DNA from: Coprovicinus avistercoris
GTDB lineage: Bacteria; Actinomycetota; Coriobacteriia; Coriobacteriales; Atopobiaceae
DNA: 64,000 nt
Assembly (NCBI GenBank): GCA_018714895.1
Contig: DVMQ01000015.1
Location: forward strand, 1 to 64,000
Direction: 5' to 3'
Of this stretch, positions 34,256 through 43,990 are shown piece after piece (position 1 is the stretch's first letter; every line of letters starts with the position of its first letter). Below the pieces are notes generated by a model. The model was not told where the DNA came from. It was given only the letters and a program-made list of their open reading frames with translations, and made no database searches. The translations under genes were made by a program, and so were the position numbers.

Positions 34256-35692
34256 CTATTCGTTTGTATTTTCATCTGACGTGGTGTTTGTTGTTTCACC
34301 ATCAGATGAATCATTCTGTGAACTGGCATTATCAGTCTTCGAAGGTCCCTGAATAACCGCTGTTCCAATGCCAGACGCACGACTATCAAAGCTGACGTTT
34401 TTGCCGTTGCTTGTTACGGTCACTGCAGAGGTGTCACTCACCTGAATTGTCATACTGCCTGAAACGCTATAGGTTGCCTCCCAAGGTCCTGTAATAGTTT
34501 CAGCAATCTCACTCTGGCCACCATTGGTAATCTCAATCCAGGTAACCGAGCCATCCGCAACTGTTACCGTGACGTTTACTTCCTCAACGGATTCGTTTGA
34601 TTTTGACGACGTATTTTGAGAGGCATTCGAATTCGATGCATCATCAGAGTTAGTGTCAGTATTTTGAGATGTTTGATCATCGTTCTCCTCATCATCGGTG
34701 GAAGGAGAAACCGTCTGCACTGAAACCGAACGATTTGTCGTTGGGGCAGGACTGGTGCACGCTCGTACTGACAACATAATGATCAGAATCAAAATGACAA
34801 CAAGTCCGACAAGAACGGTAATGATAGCCCTGCGTGAATCCGAGAAATACGCCTGAAGCATTCCCACAATGCCGCTTCTTTGTGGCGCACGACGTTCATC
34901 TCTGCTGCGCAACTGACGTCTGCCAACATCGCTTCTTCTGCGTTGTACTCGTGGCCTCTCTGCCGGAGCAATATTTCGAGATGAACTACGACCCTGTCGA
35001 GTCGAAGCAGGTTGATAGGGCGTAGCGTTATCGTCATAGCGCAAATCATCAGCATACTGACGCGTGGCAACATCGCGCCTGACTACGGTATCGGTATACA
35101 TCCTGCGCGATGAACGAGAGGTGCTTTCTGGGAGCTGATTGCGCATTTCCCTATTCCCTGAATCGTAGTGGGTATACGATCTTCTCTCTCGGCTGCGGTC
35201 GTAATTATACGAACCATCACGTGAACGTGAGGCATATGCAGCACTCCTCAACATCTGTCCGCGAGAACGAACCGAAGAAGTAGTGTCAAATTCTCCCGTA
35301 TCTCCAAGAATCGGATTGTCTGGCAACAGATGCGAAGGCTGAGGAAGATTTGAAGGGGCGCGCAGAGGCACTTCGTAGGTTGGATCCGATGAAGATCCTC
35401 TACTAGCACGAGCACGGCGTCTTAAGTCATGCGAAGAAACACCGTTGGTGTATTCATAGAGATCCTCTTGGAACTGGTCAACAATCTGGCGAGGATTGAG
35501 ACCTAGATAACGAGCATACGAGGACAGCATTCCCTGAGCATAGCCGCTCTTGGGAATGGAGCCGAAGTCTCCCTCTTCAAAAGCAACAAGGACCTGGACC
35601 TTGAGCTTAAGCACTGAGGAGGCTTGCTCGATGGTCAGGCCAAGCTGCCTGCGCCGCTCGATAAGCATTTCGCTAAAGCGTGGACGTGGCAC
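34256..35692 (-). CDS. RodZ-like helix-turn-helix membrane protein
   Basis: 478 aa, GTG start one base after the ftsK stop with GGGAGG about 9 bases upstream. N-terminal HTH_25 domain (MLIERRRQLGLTIEQAS, then YAQGMLSSYARYLGL), as in RodZ. A long, low-complexity linker rich in Ser, Arg, Tyr and Asn (residues 90-285), one membrane helix (about 287-309), then an outer Asn/Ser/Asp-rich segment. A DUF4115-like beta domain follows (SVTWIEITNGGQ...VTVTSNGKNVSFDSRASG, split), with another acidic tail. RodZ proteins link cell shape or division machinery to the membrane. Linked to ftsK here, as in many actinobacteria. Confidence 0.85.
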   Translation of the reverse strand: MPRPRFSEMLIERRRQLGLTIEQASSVLKLKVQVLVAFEEGDFGSIPKSGYAQGMLSSYARYLGLNPRQIVDQFQEDLYEYTNGVSSHDLRRRARASRGSSSDPTYEVPLRAPSNLPQPSHLLPDNPILGDTGEFDTTSSVRSRGQMLRSAAYASRSRDGSYNYDRSRERRSYTHYDSGNREMRNQLPESTSRSSRRMYTDTVVRRDVATRQYADDLRYDDNATPYQPASTRQGRSSSRNIAPAERPRVQRRRSDVGRRQLRSRDERRAPQRSGIVGMLQAYFSDSRRAIITVLVGLVVILILIIMLSVRACTSPAPTTNRSVSVQTVSPSTDDEENDDQTSQNTDTNSDDASNSNASQNTSSKSNESVEEVNVTVTVADGSVTWIEITNGGQSEIAETITGPWEATYSVSGSMTIQVSDTSAVTVTSNGKNVSFDSRASGIGTAVIQGPSKTDNASSQNDSSDGETTNTTSDENTNE

Positions 35693-35693
35693 G

Positions 35694-38201
35694 CTAGTCT
35701 ACCTCCCGATATGCCGCATCAGCGGCACGAAGTTCTTCCAATCCATCAGCATCGATAAGCACCTCTCGTGGCTTTGAGCCGTCTGGAGGACCCACGATGC
35801 CCTTATGCTCGAGCATATCCATAATTCTGCCCGCTCTAGCGTACCCCACCTTGAGCCGTCGCTGGAGCCCAGAGGTAGAACCTAGCTGAGAGTCCACAAC
35901 TATTTGTGCGGCCTCCCATAACAGTGGGTCATCATCCTCTGCAGCCTCATGTGTTGAACCCGGATGGCCAGGGGTTACAGCAGAAAGGATATCCTCATGG
36001 TAATCAGCCTCATGGCGCTCTTTTATATAAGCAACAACAGACTCAACCTCGCGTTCAGAGACATAACATGCCTGAGCACGCTGAGGACGGCGTCCACGAA
36101 GTTTATAGAGCATGTCGCCCTTACCCAAAAGCCTTTCAGCGCCTGTTTGGTCGAGAATAATACGCGAGTTGAGGCTGTTATCAACAGAGAGGGCAACACG
36201 GTTGTCGATATTTGCCTTGATAAGACCTGTCACAACATCTGCTGAAGGACGTTGCGTGGCAACAATAAGATGAATACCAGCAGCACGTCCAAGCTGTGCA
36301 ATGCGCACAATTGAAGCCTCAACATCTTTGCCAGCAACCATCATGAGGTCGGATAACTCGTCGATGACAATGACAAAATAAGGCATATGCTTGGGAGGGT
36401 TTTCCATATCCGCAAGTTTGCCATCTTCAAGCTGGTGGTTAAACGACCGGATATCACGCACCTTATAGTGCTCGAACACTTTAAGGCGCCTCTCCATCTC
36501 AGTAACGCTCCATTGCAATGCTGAGGCAGCTTGTCGTGGCTCGGTTACCACAGGAACATAAAGATGCGGCAAGCCAGCATAGAAGGTAAATTCAACACGC
36601 TTAGGATCCACCATAATAAGGCGCAGATCCTCAGGCGTTGCCCTCATCAGCATGGTCATAACAACACTGTTGAGCAGAACCGATTTACCTGAGCCAGTAG
36701 TACCTGCCACCAACAAGTGCGGCAGACTTGCAATATCTACAACCACAGGGTTGCCTTCTGAGTCACGTCCAAACGCAGCCTCCAAGGGTCCACCCGTAAC
36801 ATATGGCAAGACATCGCCCAGATATACCGGCTGCGTTGTTGCATTAGGGATCTCGATACCCACAAGAGATGTACCAGGAATGGGCGCAAAGATTCGGACC
36901 GACTTAGCAGCAAGAGAAAGAGCAATGTCATCCTGTAGGTTGGTGATCTTATTTACGCGCTCACCTTCGCCCATTTCAATTTTAAAGGTCGTAACTGAAG
37001 GACCAGATACCCAACCAACAACACGGCTTGTAAGGCCAAATTCTTCAAGGGTATCTTGGAGCTTTTGAGCAGTTGTTGTTAGTTGCTCTGATGTAGCTGC
37101 ACTCGACGCTGAATCAGGATTGACCTGCAACATAGTAGCTGGTGGAAGAGAATCATCTTCCGGAGCGCTAGCTGGCGCAGATTGAGGTAAAGATTGTGAT
37201 GAAGTCGGTTGTTTCTTCGTCTTCCTTTTAGTTTTCGGAGCACTTTTAGCCTTTGTATCAGAAGCTGTCGAAGCTACTCGATTCGATAAAAATGCTGGCA
37301 CCACTGCCCCGTTATCCAAAGGCATTTGTTCTCCTGGAGAGATCTGACTCTCCTCTTGAGCTTCAATTTCAGTTTGCAAAGGACCAGATTCATCTTGGCG
37401 ATCGTCATGAGCCAAAACGCGCGTCTTGTCGGTTTCAGACGGTCTCCGCAAAACAGAAGTTTTTCTCGCTCCTAAGAAACTGGTTGGCATCTCTTGTTGC
37501 GTCTGACGAGCACGACGAGCTGGTTGGCGAACCACGTCTTCTTCATCAGAAGCAGCCTGCATTTCTCGCAGTTCGCGCTGAGCCGCCCTACGCTCACGAC
37601 CATCCTCTAGCCGAAGCTTGAAATGAAGTACAGCGTCAGACACGGAAAAACCGCATACAACAATACCGGTTAAGATAAGACCAACTAAGACCACCAGCGT
37701 TACAGGACGACCTAGCAACGTTAAAAGCAGCCAAGCGATACCGCCGCCGACAAAACCTCCAGCATGCATGGCAACTGACTCAGAAAGCACCACGTTAGGT
37801 ACCGTCTCTGCTGAAGGCACAAGGCACGACAGCATAGCAAGCACCGCCATCACGACGATGGCAAGGCCAAGCGCTACCCTACTTGAAACAAACCCACCAG
37901 TTGGGGCAAAGAAGGTAAGCGCAAAGACAAACAGCGCCACGGGCACCAAAACAGCACCAGCACCAAAACCCAGAGAGAGTCCCTGTGCAAGCGCATGAGT
38001 AACCGGAGCTCCTGTAGGCGATGCCAAGGCAAATCCCATTGCAACAGCAATGACCGCCAGCAGCACTCCCGCAATATCGTTGCTTAAACCAGTGGCATAC
38101 GATTGACGGGCTGCACGGCCTGCCGATGCTGCCCTGCCTTTCGCTCCTGTGTTTTTAGATTGTTTTGATCGTGCTGCATTTGAAGTGCGTTTTGCTGCCA
38201 T
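35694..38201 (-). CDS. ftsK: DNA translocase FtsK/SpoIIIE
   Basis: 835 aa from the ATG at 38201, four bases after the rnj stop, with GGAGG about 9 bases upstream inside the end of rnj. Four to five N-terminal membrane helices (residues 30-180), a charged linker, then the motor: Walker A VAGTTGSGKSVLLNS, VDPKRVEF, Walker B VIVIDELSDLMMV and ATQRPSADVVTGLIKANI. A C-terminal winged-helix gamma domain (LQRRLKVGYARAGRIMDMLE) binds the orienting KOPS-like sequences. It moves chromosome DNA through the septum. Linked with the RodZ-like gene. Confidence 0.97.
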   Translation of the reverse strand: MAAKRTSNAARSKQSKNTGAKGRAASAGRAARQSYATGLSNDIAGVLLAVIAVAMGFALASPTGAPVTHALAQGLSLGFGAGAVLVPVALFVFALTFFAPTGGFVSSRVALGLAIVVMAVLAMLSCLVPSAETVPNVVLSESVAMHAGGFVGGGIAWLLLTLLGRPVTLVVLVGLILTGIVVCGFSVSDAVLHFKLRLEDGRERRAAQRELREMQAASDEEDVVRQPARRARQTQQEMPTSFLGARKTSVLRRPSETDKTRVLAHDDRQDESGPLQTEIEAQEESQISPGEQMPLDNGAVVPAFLSNRVASTASDTKAKSAPKTKRKTKKQPTSSQSLPQSAPASAPEDDSLPPATMLQVNPDSASSAATSEQLTTTAQKLQDTLEEFGLTSRVVGWVSGPSVTTFKIEMGEGERVNKITNLQDDIALSLAAKSVRIFAPIPGTSLVGIEIPNATTQPVYLGDVLPYVTGGPLEAAFGRDSEGNPVVVDIASLPHLLVAGTTGSGKSVLLNSVVMTMLMRATPEDLRLIMVDPKRVEFTFYAGLPHLYVPVVTEPRQAASALQWSVTEMERRLKVFEHYKVRDIRSFNHQLEDGKLADMENPPKHMPYFVIVIDELSDLMMVAGKDVEASIVRIAQLGRAAGIHLIVATQRPSADVVTGLIKANIDNRVALSVDNSLNSRIILDQTGAERLLGKGDMLYKLRGRRPQRAQACYVSEREVESVVAYIKERHEADYHEDILSAVTPGHPGSTHEAAEDDDPLLWEAAQIVVDSQLGSTSGLQRRLKVGYARAGRIMDMLEHKGIVGPPDGSKPREVLIDADGLEELRAADAAYREVD

Positions 38202-38205
38202 CCGG

Positions 38206-39867
38206 TTATACCTCCATGACAACCGGGATAATCATTGGTCTTGTATGCGTTTGTCCCCAAAGGAAGTTTGAGAGACAATTGCGAACTGTTTTACGGAGCG
38301 AATCAGCGCTCACACCGGAACCAGAGACGTTCGCAATAGCCTCTTTAACGGCATCTGAAGCATCAGAGATAAGCGCATCGTCGTTTGCAAAAGAGACACC
38401 ACGGCAAGAGATGTCAGTTTCACCAACTTTGCGCGCCCTGCTGCTCACGGTAACAACGCAGGTAACGATGCCATCTCGTGCAAGCTTTTGACGGTCGCGT
38501 AAGACTGCTGGTTCAGTGTCGCCAATTCTCAAGCCATCGACATAAACAATGCCTGATTCAACCGGCTCACCACGACGTACTTTTCCGCCACGCATTTCAA
38601 GAGTGTCGCCGTTATCAACGACAAAAATATGGTCCTCTTTCATGCCCATTTCTTGCGCAAGTTTGGCGTGCGCACGCAGATGCACTGCCTCGCCGTGTAC
38701 CGGCATGAAATACGTTGGATTGGTCATAGCGAGCATGAGCTTGAGCTCTTCTTGGCTGCCATGTCCTGAAACATGAACAAGTGCATTGCTCTTGTCGTAG
38801 ATATCGCATCCAATGCGTGAGAGAGAATTGATAATGGCCTGTACTGACTTTTCATTGCCTGGTACCGGAGTTGCGGAAATAATGACCGTATCACGAGCGG
38901 TAATAGTGAGAGACTTATGCTCTCCATTAGCCATACGAGCAAGAGCAGAAAGTGGCTCACCCTGGCTGCCTGTGCAGAGAACCACGATTTTATCGTCAGG
39001 AATATCGTCAATCTCAAAAGCATCCACGATGTCTTCGTTGGACACATGTAAATACCCTAGCTCACGGGCAATTTTGGTATTTGTAACCATGGAACGACCG
39101 GTTACCACAACTTTTCGCCCATATGCCGTGGCACAATCGCACACCTGTTGTAAACGATGAATGTGACTCGAGAAAGACGCAACGAAAACACGGCCCTGCG
39201 CATTTTTAATAATGTGACGCAGAGCAGCGCCTACTGCAGCCTCAGACTGTGTAAACCCAGGACGCGTAGCATTGGTTGAGTCTGACATCAGCAGGTCTAC
39301 GCCCAGACTACCAAAGAGATTAATAGCGCGATAATCCGGTGTTACCCCATCGATGGGGGTCTGGTCGAGCTTAAAATCTCCTGTATGTAATACCGTTCCC
39401 TGAGGTGTGCGAATGAAAACGCCCAAAGCACCTGGAATTGAGTGTGTCATAGAGAAGAAATCGACCCCAAAGCAACGCAAATCAAGGTGAGCGCCATCAT
39501 TAACCTCACAGAGCTTTGGAGAACGAATTCTATGCTCAGAGAGCTTTCCTTCGATAAAGCCAAGCGTCAATGAGCTTGAATAGATTGGCACTTTGTGCAC
39601 TAAATCCTGCAGAAGATACGGAAGTGCACCGGTATGATCCTCATGACCATGCGTAATGATAATGCCACGAAGCTTGTCCTCGTTCTCTAAGACATATGTG
39701 TAGTCAGGCAGGACAAGATCGATTCCCGGCTGATCATCATCGGGAAACATCAAACCTGCATCAACAAGCAGCATATCGTTTCCGCATTCGAAGGCGGTCA
39801 TGTTCTTACCAATGCCGTCCAAACCGCCAAGCGGAATTATTTTGAGAGGTGGTTTTTTTCTCGCCAT
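38206..39867 (-). CDS. rnj: Ribonuclease J
   Basis: 553 aa from the ATG at 39867 (AAAGGAG upstream). Beta-lactamase-fold RNase J with IIPLGGLDGIGKNMTAFE, metal motif THGHEDHTGALPYLL, the SMTHSIPG and HTGDFKLDQTPIDG segments, beta-CASP domain TGSQGEPLSALARMANG (17 residues), and VHVSGHGSQEELKLML. It combines 5'-3' exonuclease and endonuclease activity in mRNA and rRNA processing. The leader contains a CGACGG/CCGTCG hairpin at 39907-39925. Confidence 0.97.
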   Translation of the reverse strand: MARKKPPLKIIPLGGLDGIGKNMTAFECGNDMLLVDAGLMFPDDDQPGIDLVLPDYTYVLENEDKLRGIIITHGHEDHTGALPYLLQDLVHKVPIYSSSLTLGFIEGKLSEHRIRSPKLCEVNDGAHLDLRCFGVDFFSMTHSIPGALGVFIRTPQGTVLHTGDFKLDQTPIDGVTPDYRAINLFGSLGVDLLMSDSTNATRPGFTQSEAAVGAALRHIIKNAQGRVFVASFSSHIHRLQQVCDCATAYGRKVVVTGRSMVTNTKIARELGYLHVSNEDIVDAFEIDDIPDDKIVVLCTGSQGEPLSALARMANGEHKSLTITARDTVIISATPVPGNEKSVQAIINSLSRIGCDIYDKSNALVHVSGHGSQEELKLMLAMTNPTYFMPVHGEAVHLRAHAKLAQEMGMKEDHIFVVDNGDTLEMRGGKVRRGEPVESGIVYVDGLRIGDTEPAVLRDRQKLARDGIVTCVVTVSSRARKVGETDISCRGVSFANDDALISDASDAVKEAIANVSGSGVSADSLRKTVRNCLSNFLWGQTHTRPMIIPVVMEV

Positions 39868-40027
39868 TGGTCTCCTTTCAAACTCGATAGCCATCTATAC
39901 AAATCACGACGGCACCATACCGTCGACCAATTCATAGAAAGAGAAGCTTATCTATTTTACCCAAGCACGGGAGAGATGTTGGATGCTTCATAGGGTACAC
40001 ACCCCATTCGCATGACTTATATAAACA

Positions 40028-40055
40028 GAGCCAGAACCCTTGTGGATTCTGGCTC
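40028..40055 (-). terminator. Terminator after pnp
   Basis: Perfect 9-bp stem GAGCCAGAA/TTCTGGCTC with a 10-base loop. Read on the minus strand it is followed by TGTTTATAT. It lies about 50 bases after the pnp stop. The T-run is weak, so termination may be partial. Confidence 0.6.
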
Positions 40056-40102
40056 AACTAAATCATGTAAAAGCAATTCTTACATGGAGTTGCTAAACCT
40101 TG

Positions 40103-42301
40103 TTATGCCTCATGATGACGGCGACGAGGTCTACGTCCTTGATCTCCAGGACGGCGATTATGTCCGTCCTTGGTGTGACCATGATCGTGATGATGTGTGC
40201 TCTCCGGTGCTACTGGCTTATCGAGACGATCAAGGCTGATCTTGCCCTCTTCATTGACATCGATAACGCGAACTTTAACCTCGTCACCAATGTTGAGAAC
40301 ATCCTCAACCCTATCGACACGACCCTGTGCCACACGAGAAATGTGAATCAAGCCATCTTTACCCGGCATGAGACGAACAAAAGCACCGAATGGCTTTATC
40401 TCGACAACAAGTCCCGTATATTCTTCGCCAACCTCAGGACCCTTGACGATGACTTTAATACGGTTGCAAGCTTCTTTACAGGCAGCAGCATTTCCTGCTA
40501 CGAAAACAACGCCATCCTCTTGGATATCAACGGTAGCGCCAGTCTCTTCCTGAATGCCACGAATAACCTTGCCACCCTTGCCAATAACATCACTGATCTT
40601 ATCTGTTGGGATAGTGATGGTCTTAATCTGAGGTGCAGAGTCCTTCGTCGTAGAGCGAGACTCTGGAATTGCTTCGAGCATCTTGGAAAGTATGAACATA
40701 CGGCCCTCATGTGCCTGATGCAGAGCCTGGGTCAGAATCTCGGGGGTCAGACCAGTGGCTTTATTGTCCATCTGCATGGCAGTAATACCGCGTTCGGTGC
40801 CCGTTACCTTAAAGTCCATATCACCCAAGAAGTCCTCAAGACCCTGAATGTCAGTCAAGACAACCGTCTTGCCTTCTTCCTGAATGAGACCCATGGCAAC
40901 GCCGGAAACCGGGCGCTTAATAGGAACACCAGCATCCATAAGAGCAAGCGTAGAACCGCAGGTGGATGCCATAGAAGAAGAACCGTTGGACTCCATTACT
41001 TCAGAGACAACTCGAATGGTGTAAGGGAAATCTTCCTCGGAAGGAATAACTGGTAACAGAGCGCGCTCTGCCAAATTGCCATGACCAATCTCACGGCGCT
41101 TTGGCGAACCCATACGACCGGTCTCACCGGTGCAGAAGGGCGGGAAGTTGTAATGGTGGATATAGCGCTTGCCTTCAACTGGCTCAATAGTGTCCAGGCG
41201 CTGCCATTCATTCAGCATGCCCAGCGTACAAATCGAAAGAACCTGTGTCTGTCCACGCTGGAACAAACCGGAGCCATGAACACGAGGCAGATAATCAGGC
41301 TTTACCATAAGTGGACGAACCTCAGTGGCCGTACGACCATCCACACGCTCACCAGTCTCAACAACCATAAGGCGCATAGCGTGTTTCTCGAGCCCCTTGA
41401 GTTCAACTGCGATAGCACGGGACCACTCTGCCTGCTCCTCCTCAGAGAATTCTGCACGAATGGCTTCTTTGAGCTCCTCTACCTTACCAATACGGCTTTG
41501 TTTATCGGCATCTTTAAGAGCGGCAGACATCTCATCATAGTGAGCAAAAATACGGTCATGTACCTCAGCAATTGGCTCATCGAGTACATATTCACGCTGT
41601 TGAATAGGACCATTTACCTCTTCAACTTTTGCGAAGAAATGCTTCTGCTCTTCGCAGAAAGCAGCAATTGCTTCCTGACCAAAGGCCATGGCAGCAAGCA
41701 TGTCTTCCTCAGAAATTTCTTCTGCGCCCGCCTCTAACATGGAAATAAAATCAGCGGAACCTGCAAGCTCAAGATCAAGATCAGAGTTTTCACGCTCATC
41801 GTAGGTAGGGTTGACCACAAACTCGCCGGTTTGCTTATTACGACCAATGCGCACGCATGCAAGCGGGCCCTCAAAAGGAACGCCGCCAACGGTAAGGGCA
41901 GCAGAAGCGGCCATTACACAGATAGTATCGACAGGATTGACCTGATCAGCAACGAGAGAGGTTGCAACAACCTGAACCTCATTGCGAAAACCATCGGGGA
42001 AGCTCGGACGCAGAGGACGGTCAATCATACGTGCTGTGAGCGTAGCCTTCTCAGACGGACGAGCCTCACGCTTGAGATATCCGCCCGGGATGCGCCCTAC
42101 GGCATACATCTTCTCAATAAAATCTACCGTCAGAGGAAAGAAGTCGTAATCCTTACGCTCCTTAGAAACTACTGCGGTAAGAAGAACAGTAGAATCGCCG
42201 CATCTTACAAGACAAGCACCGGTTGCTTGCTTTGCGAGTTCACCTGTTTCAAGGACATAGTGCTTTCCGTAGAGGTCGAACTCGTGTGTAACTTTTGCCA
42301 T
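40103..42301 (-). CDS. pnp: Polyribonucleotide nucleotidyltransferase
   Basis: 732 aa from the ATG at 42301 (GGGAAAAG upstream). Two RNase PH domains (GDSTVLLTAVVS, RPLRPSFPDGF; then ICTLGMLNEWQR, PPFCTGETGRMGSPKRREIG as two segments), KH domain (IPTDKISDVIGKGGKVIRGI), and S1 domain (YTGLVVEIKPFGAFVRLMPG). A short His- and Arg-rich tail (HHHDHGHTKDGH...RRPRRRHHEA) ends the protein. It degrades RNA 3'-5' with phosphate. It is paired with rpsO as in most bacteria. Confidence 0.97.
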   Translation of the reverse strand: MAKVTHEFDLYGKHYVLETGELAKQATGACLVRCGDSTVLLTAVVSKERKDYDFFPLTVDFIEKMYAVGRIPGGYLKREARPSEKATLTARMIDRPLRPSFPDGFRNEVQVVATSLVADQVNPVDTICVMAASAALTVGGVPFEGPLACVRIGRNKQTGEFVVNPTYDERENSDLDLELAGSADFISMLEAGAEEISEEDMLAAMAFGQEAIAAFCEEQKHFFAKVEEVNGPIQQREYVLDEPIAEVHDRIFAHYDEMSAALKDADKQSRIGKVEELKEAIRAEFSEEEQAEWSRAIAVELKGLEKHAMRLMVVETGERVDGRTATEVRPLMVKPDYLPRVHGSGLFQRGQTQVLSICTLGMLNEWQRLDTIEPVEGKRYIHHYNFPPFCTGETGRMGSPKRREIGHGNLAERALLPVIPSEEDFPYTIRVVSEVMESNGSSSMASTCGSTLALMDAGVPIKRPVSGVAMGLIQEEGKTVVLTDIQGLEDFLGDMDFKVTGTERGITAMQMDNKATGLTPEILTQALHQAHEGRMFILSKMLEAIPESRSTTKDSAPQIKTITIPTDKISDVIGKGGKVIRGIQEETGATVDIQEDGVVFVAGNAAACKEACNRIKVIVKGPEVGEEYTGLVVEIKPFGAFVRLMPGKDGLIHISRVAQGRVDRVEDVLNIGDEVKVRVIDVNEEGKISLDRLDKPVAPESTHHHDHGHTKDGHNRRPGDQGRRPRRRHHEA

Positions 42302-42390
42302 TTCTTTTCCCTTATCTCCGTCTGCCCCATTGCAGACGGGCCGTCTTGGCGAATGAAATCGCCACTCACACAACAGGTGAGCAAACCAAA

Positions 42391-42414
42391 GAAGGGCGCC
42401 CGCAGGCGCCCTTC
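42391..42414 (-). terminator. rpsO-pnp intergenic hairpin
   Basis: Perfect 10-bp stem GAAGGGCGCC/GGCGCCCTTC with loop CGCA, 12 bases after the rpsO stop. On the minus strand it is followed by TTTGGTTTGC, a poor T-run. It resembles the attenuating terminator between rpsO and pnp in other bacteria. Confidence 0.65.
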
Positions 42415-42426
42415 CAAAAGAACCAT

Positions 42427-42705
42427 TTACTGAATGTTATCGCGAATGCTCAGGCTCTTAATAAGGGCACGATACTCCTCGATGTTACGTGCCTTAATGT
42501 AGGAGAGCAGACGACGACGCTTACCAACGAGCATAAGCAGGCCACGACGGGTGTGGAAGTCCTTTGGATGAAGCTTCATATGCTCAGTGAGGCCTTTGAT
42601 ACGCTCAGTAAGAAGAGCAACCTGGACATTTGCAGAACCGGAGTCCTGAGCATCCTTACCATACTGGGCAACAAGCTCAGCCTTACGCTCCTTAGAAACT
42701 GCCAT
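42427..42705 (-). CDS. rpsO: 30S ribosomal protein S15
   Basis: 92 aa from the ATG at 42705 (AAAGGTGG upstream). Typical S15: SGSANVQVALLTERIKGLTEHMK (split SGSANVQVALLTERI / KGLTEHMKLHPKDFHTRRGL), then LVGKRRRLLSYIKARN. It binds 16S rRNA at a three-way junction and helps form the platform of the small subunit. It can repress its own mRNA in several bacteria; the leader here has a nested stem (see separate entry). pnp follows after a hairpin. Confidence 0.97.
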   Translation of the reverse strand: MAVSKERKAELVAQYGKDAQDSGSANVQVALLTERIKGLTEHMKLHPKDFHTRRGLLMLVGKRRRLLSYIKARNIEEYRALIKSLSIRDNIQ

Positions 42706-42740
42706 GATAACCACCTTTCATTCAAATTCGCCTCAAACTG

Positions 42741-42769
42741 GGAGACCGTCGGGCAGACGGCAAGCCTCC
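42741..42769 (-). promoter_or_regulatory. Structured rpsO leader, candidate S15 operator
   Basis: Outer GGAG (42741-42744) pairs with CTCC (42766-42769), enclosing CCGTC (42746-42750)/GACGG (42756-42760). It lies 36 bases upstream of the rpsO start. Could be the S15 autoregulatory site; not tested against known S15 leader models. Confidence 0.35.
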
Positions 42770-42995
42770 AAGTACGAGGTACCAACCTGATGAAGTTTAC
42801 CACAGAGCTCGCCGTCTCTGTACTGTCGCAAAAAATCCATGAGACGCACGTGTTTTTTACTGTCCCTCATGAAATCATAGAAATCGTATAGGAGATTCCT
42901 TTCAGGGTAAAATAAGCAAATCAGAACGATGCTTATCTTCGTACAATGCATCTTAGAGCCGTGCTTGTCGTTGGCACGAACGAAAGGAGTACTGA

Positions 42996-43961
42996 ATGAG
43001 TACTGTACATACCTTCCCCACCATGAGCAGGCGAGGCTTTTTAGGTGTTGCAGCCGGCGCTCTTGCTTTGGGCTTGGCAGGCTGCGATGAAAGTGCCCCT
43101 ACCGATGGCGCAGAAACTGAAGCTTCGGAGGAAGTAGCCCTCGATACCCAAGCTTATGACGACCTTATTTCCCAAGGCGCTGTCGCCGACGATGCCACTA
43201 TTCAGGCTAATACATGGGCAAACGCTGTGCGTGAGGCAGGCAAGCTTCGCGTTGGCGGCGTACAAACTTCCATGCTTTTCTCACTGCTCAATGAGGGGGA
43301 CGGCAAGACTCGCGGGTTTGACGCAGGTCTTTCCCAACTTTTAACTCGTTATATTTTAGGCGATGAGAATGCACAGGAAATTACGCAGGTTACATCAAAT
43401 ACACGTGAATCTGTCTTGCAAAACGACCAGGTAGATTGTGTTTTTGCAACATATTCAATCAATGATGACCGCAAAAAGGTTATCTCCTTTGCTGGTCCTT
43501 ACTACACTTCCCAGCAATCGATCCTTGTTATGGCCGACAATACCGATATCAACTCGGTAGACGATCTTGCTGGCAAGACAGTAGCTGCACAGTCTGGATC
43601 TACCGGTCCAAGCATTCTCGAAGAGTATGCTCCTGACGCAATTGTTCAGGAATTTGCAACAGACGAAGAGGCCCGCAGTGCACTTTCCCAAGGGCGTGTA
43701 GAGGCTTACGTAATTGATACTGCCATGCAGTTAAGCAACATGGCACGCAATCCTGGACGCTATCGTATTGCTGGTGACCAATTTGGCCCCGTTGATAACT
43801 ATGGCATCGGCATGCAGCTTAACTCCGATGGCGTTGCTTTTGTTAATACATGGCTCCAAGGCATTGAAGATGATGGCACTTGGGCAGAGCTTTGGGAGAT
43901 CTGCATTGGCAACCGTGCAGGAATCGAAGATGTTCCAGAGCCTCCAACCATTGGCGCGTAA
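42996..43961 (+). CDS. Amino-acid ABC transporter substrate-binding lipoprotein
   Basis: 321 aa with AAAGGAG upstream. N-terminal signal MSRRGFLGVAAGALALGLAG followed by Cys: a lipobox (LAGC, Cys near residue 29) behind an RR motif, so possibly Tat-exported. The mature part is a family 3 periplasmic-type binding protein: LRVGGVQTSMLFSLL, GFDAGLSQLL, TYSINDDRKKVISFAGPYY and GKTVAAQSGSTGPSILEEYA (20 residues). Likely ligands are glutamate or other polar amino acids, based on the gluBCDA-like operon; the ligand is not proven by sequence. Divergent from rpsO. Confidence 0.9.
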   Translation: MSTVHTFPTMSRRGFLGVAAGALALGLAGCDESAPTDGAETEASEEVALDTQAYDDLISQGAVADDATIQANTWANAVREAGKLRVGGVQTSMLFSLLNEGDGKTRGFDAGLSQLLTRYILGDENAQEITQVTSNTRESVLQNDQVDCVFATYSINDDRKKVISFAGPYYTSQQSILVMADNTDINSVDDLAGKTVAAQSGSTGPSILEEYAPDAIVQEFATDEEARSALSQGRVEAYVIDTAMQLSNMARNPGRYRIAGDQFGPVDNYGIGMQLNSDGVAFVNTWLQGIEDDGTWAELWEICIGNRAGIEDVPEPPTIGA

Positions 43962-43990
43962 CCTGTAACACAACAAACAGCGTTATAGTT

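Noticed and set aside
40100..41056. 318-codon open frame on the plus strand
   Set aside because: Lies entirely antisense to pnp, whose protein matches the family throughout; composition shows no recognisable domain and no ribosome binding site.
41081..42891. Further long plus-strand frames across pnp and rpsO
   Set aside because: Antisense to two well-defined conserved genes; no family motifs.
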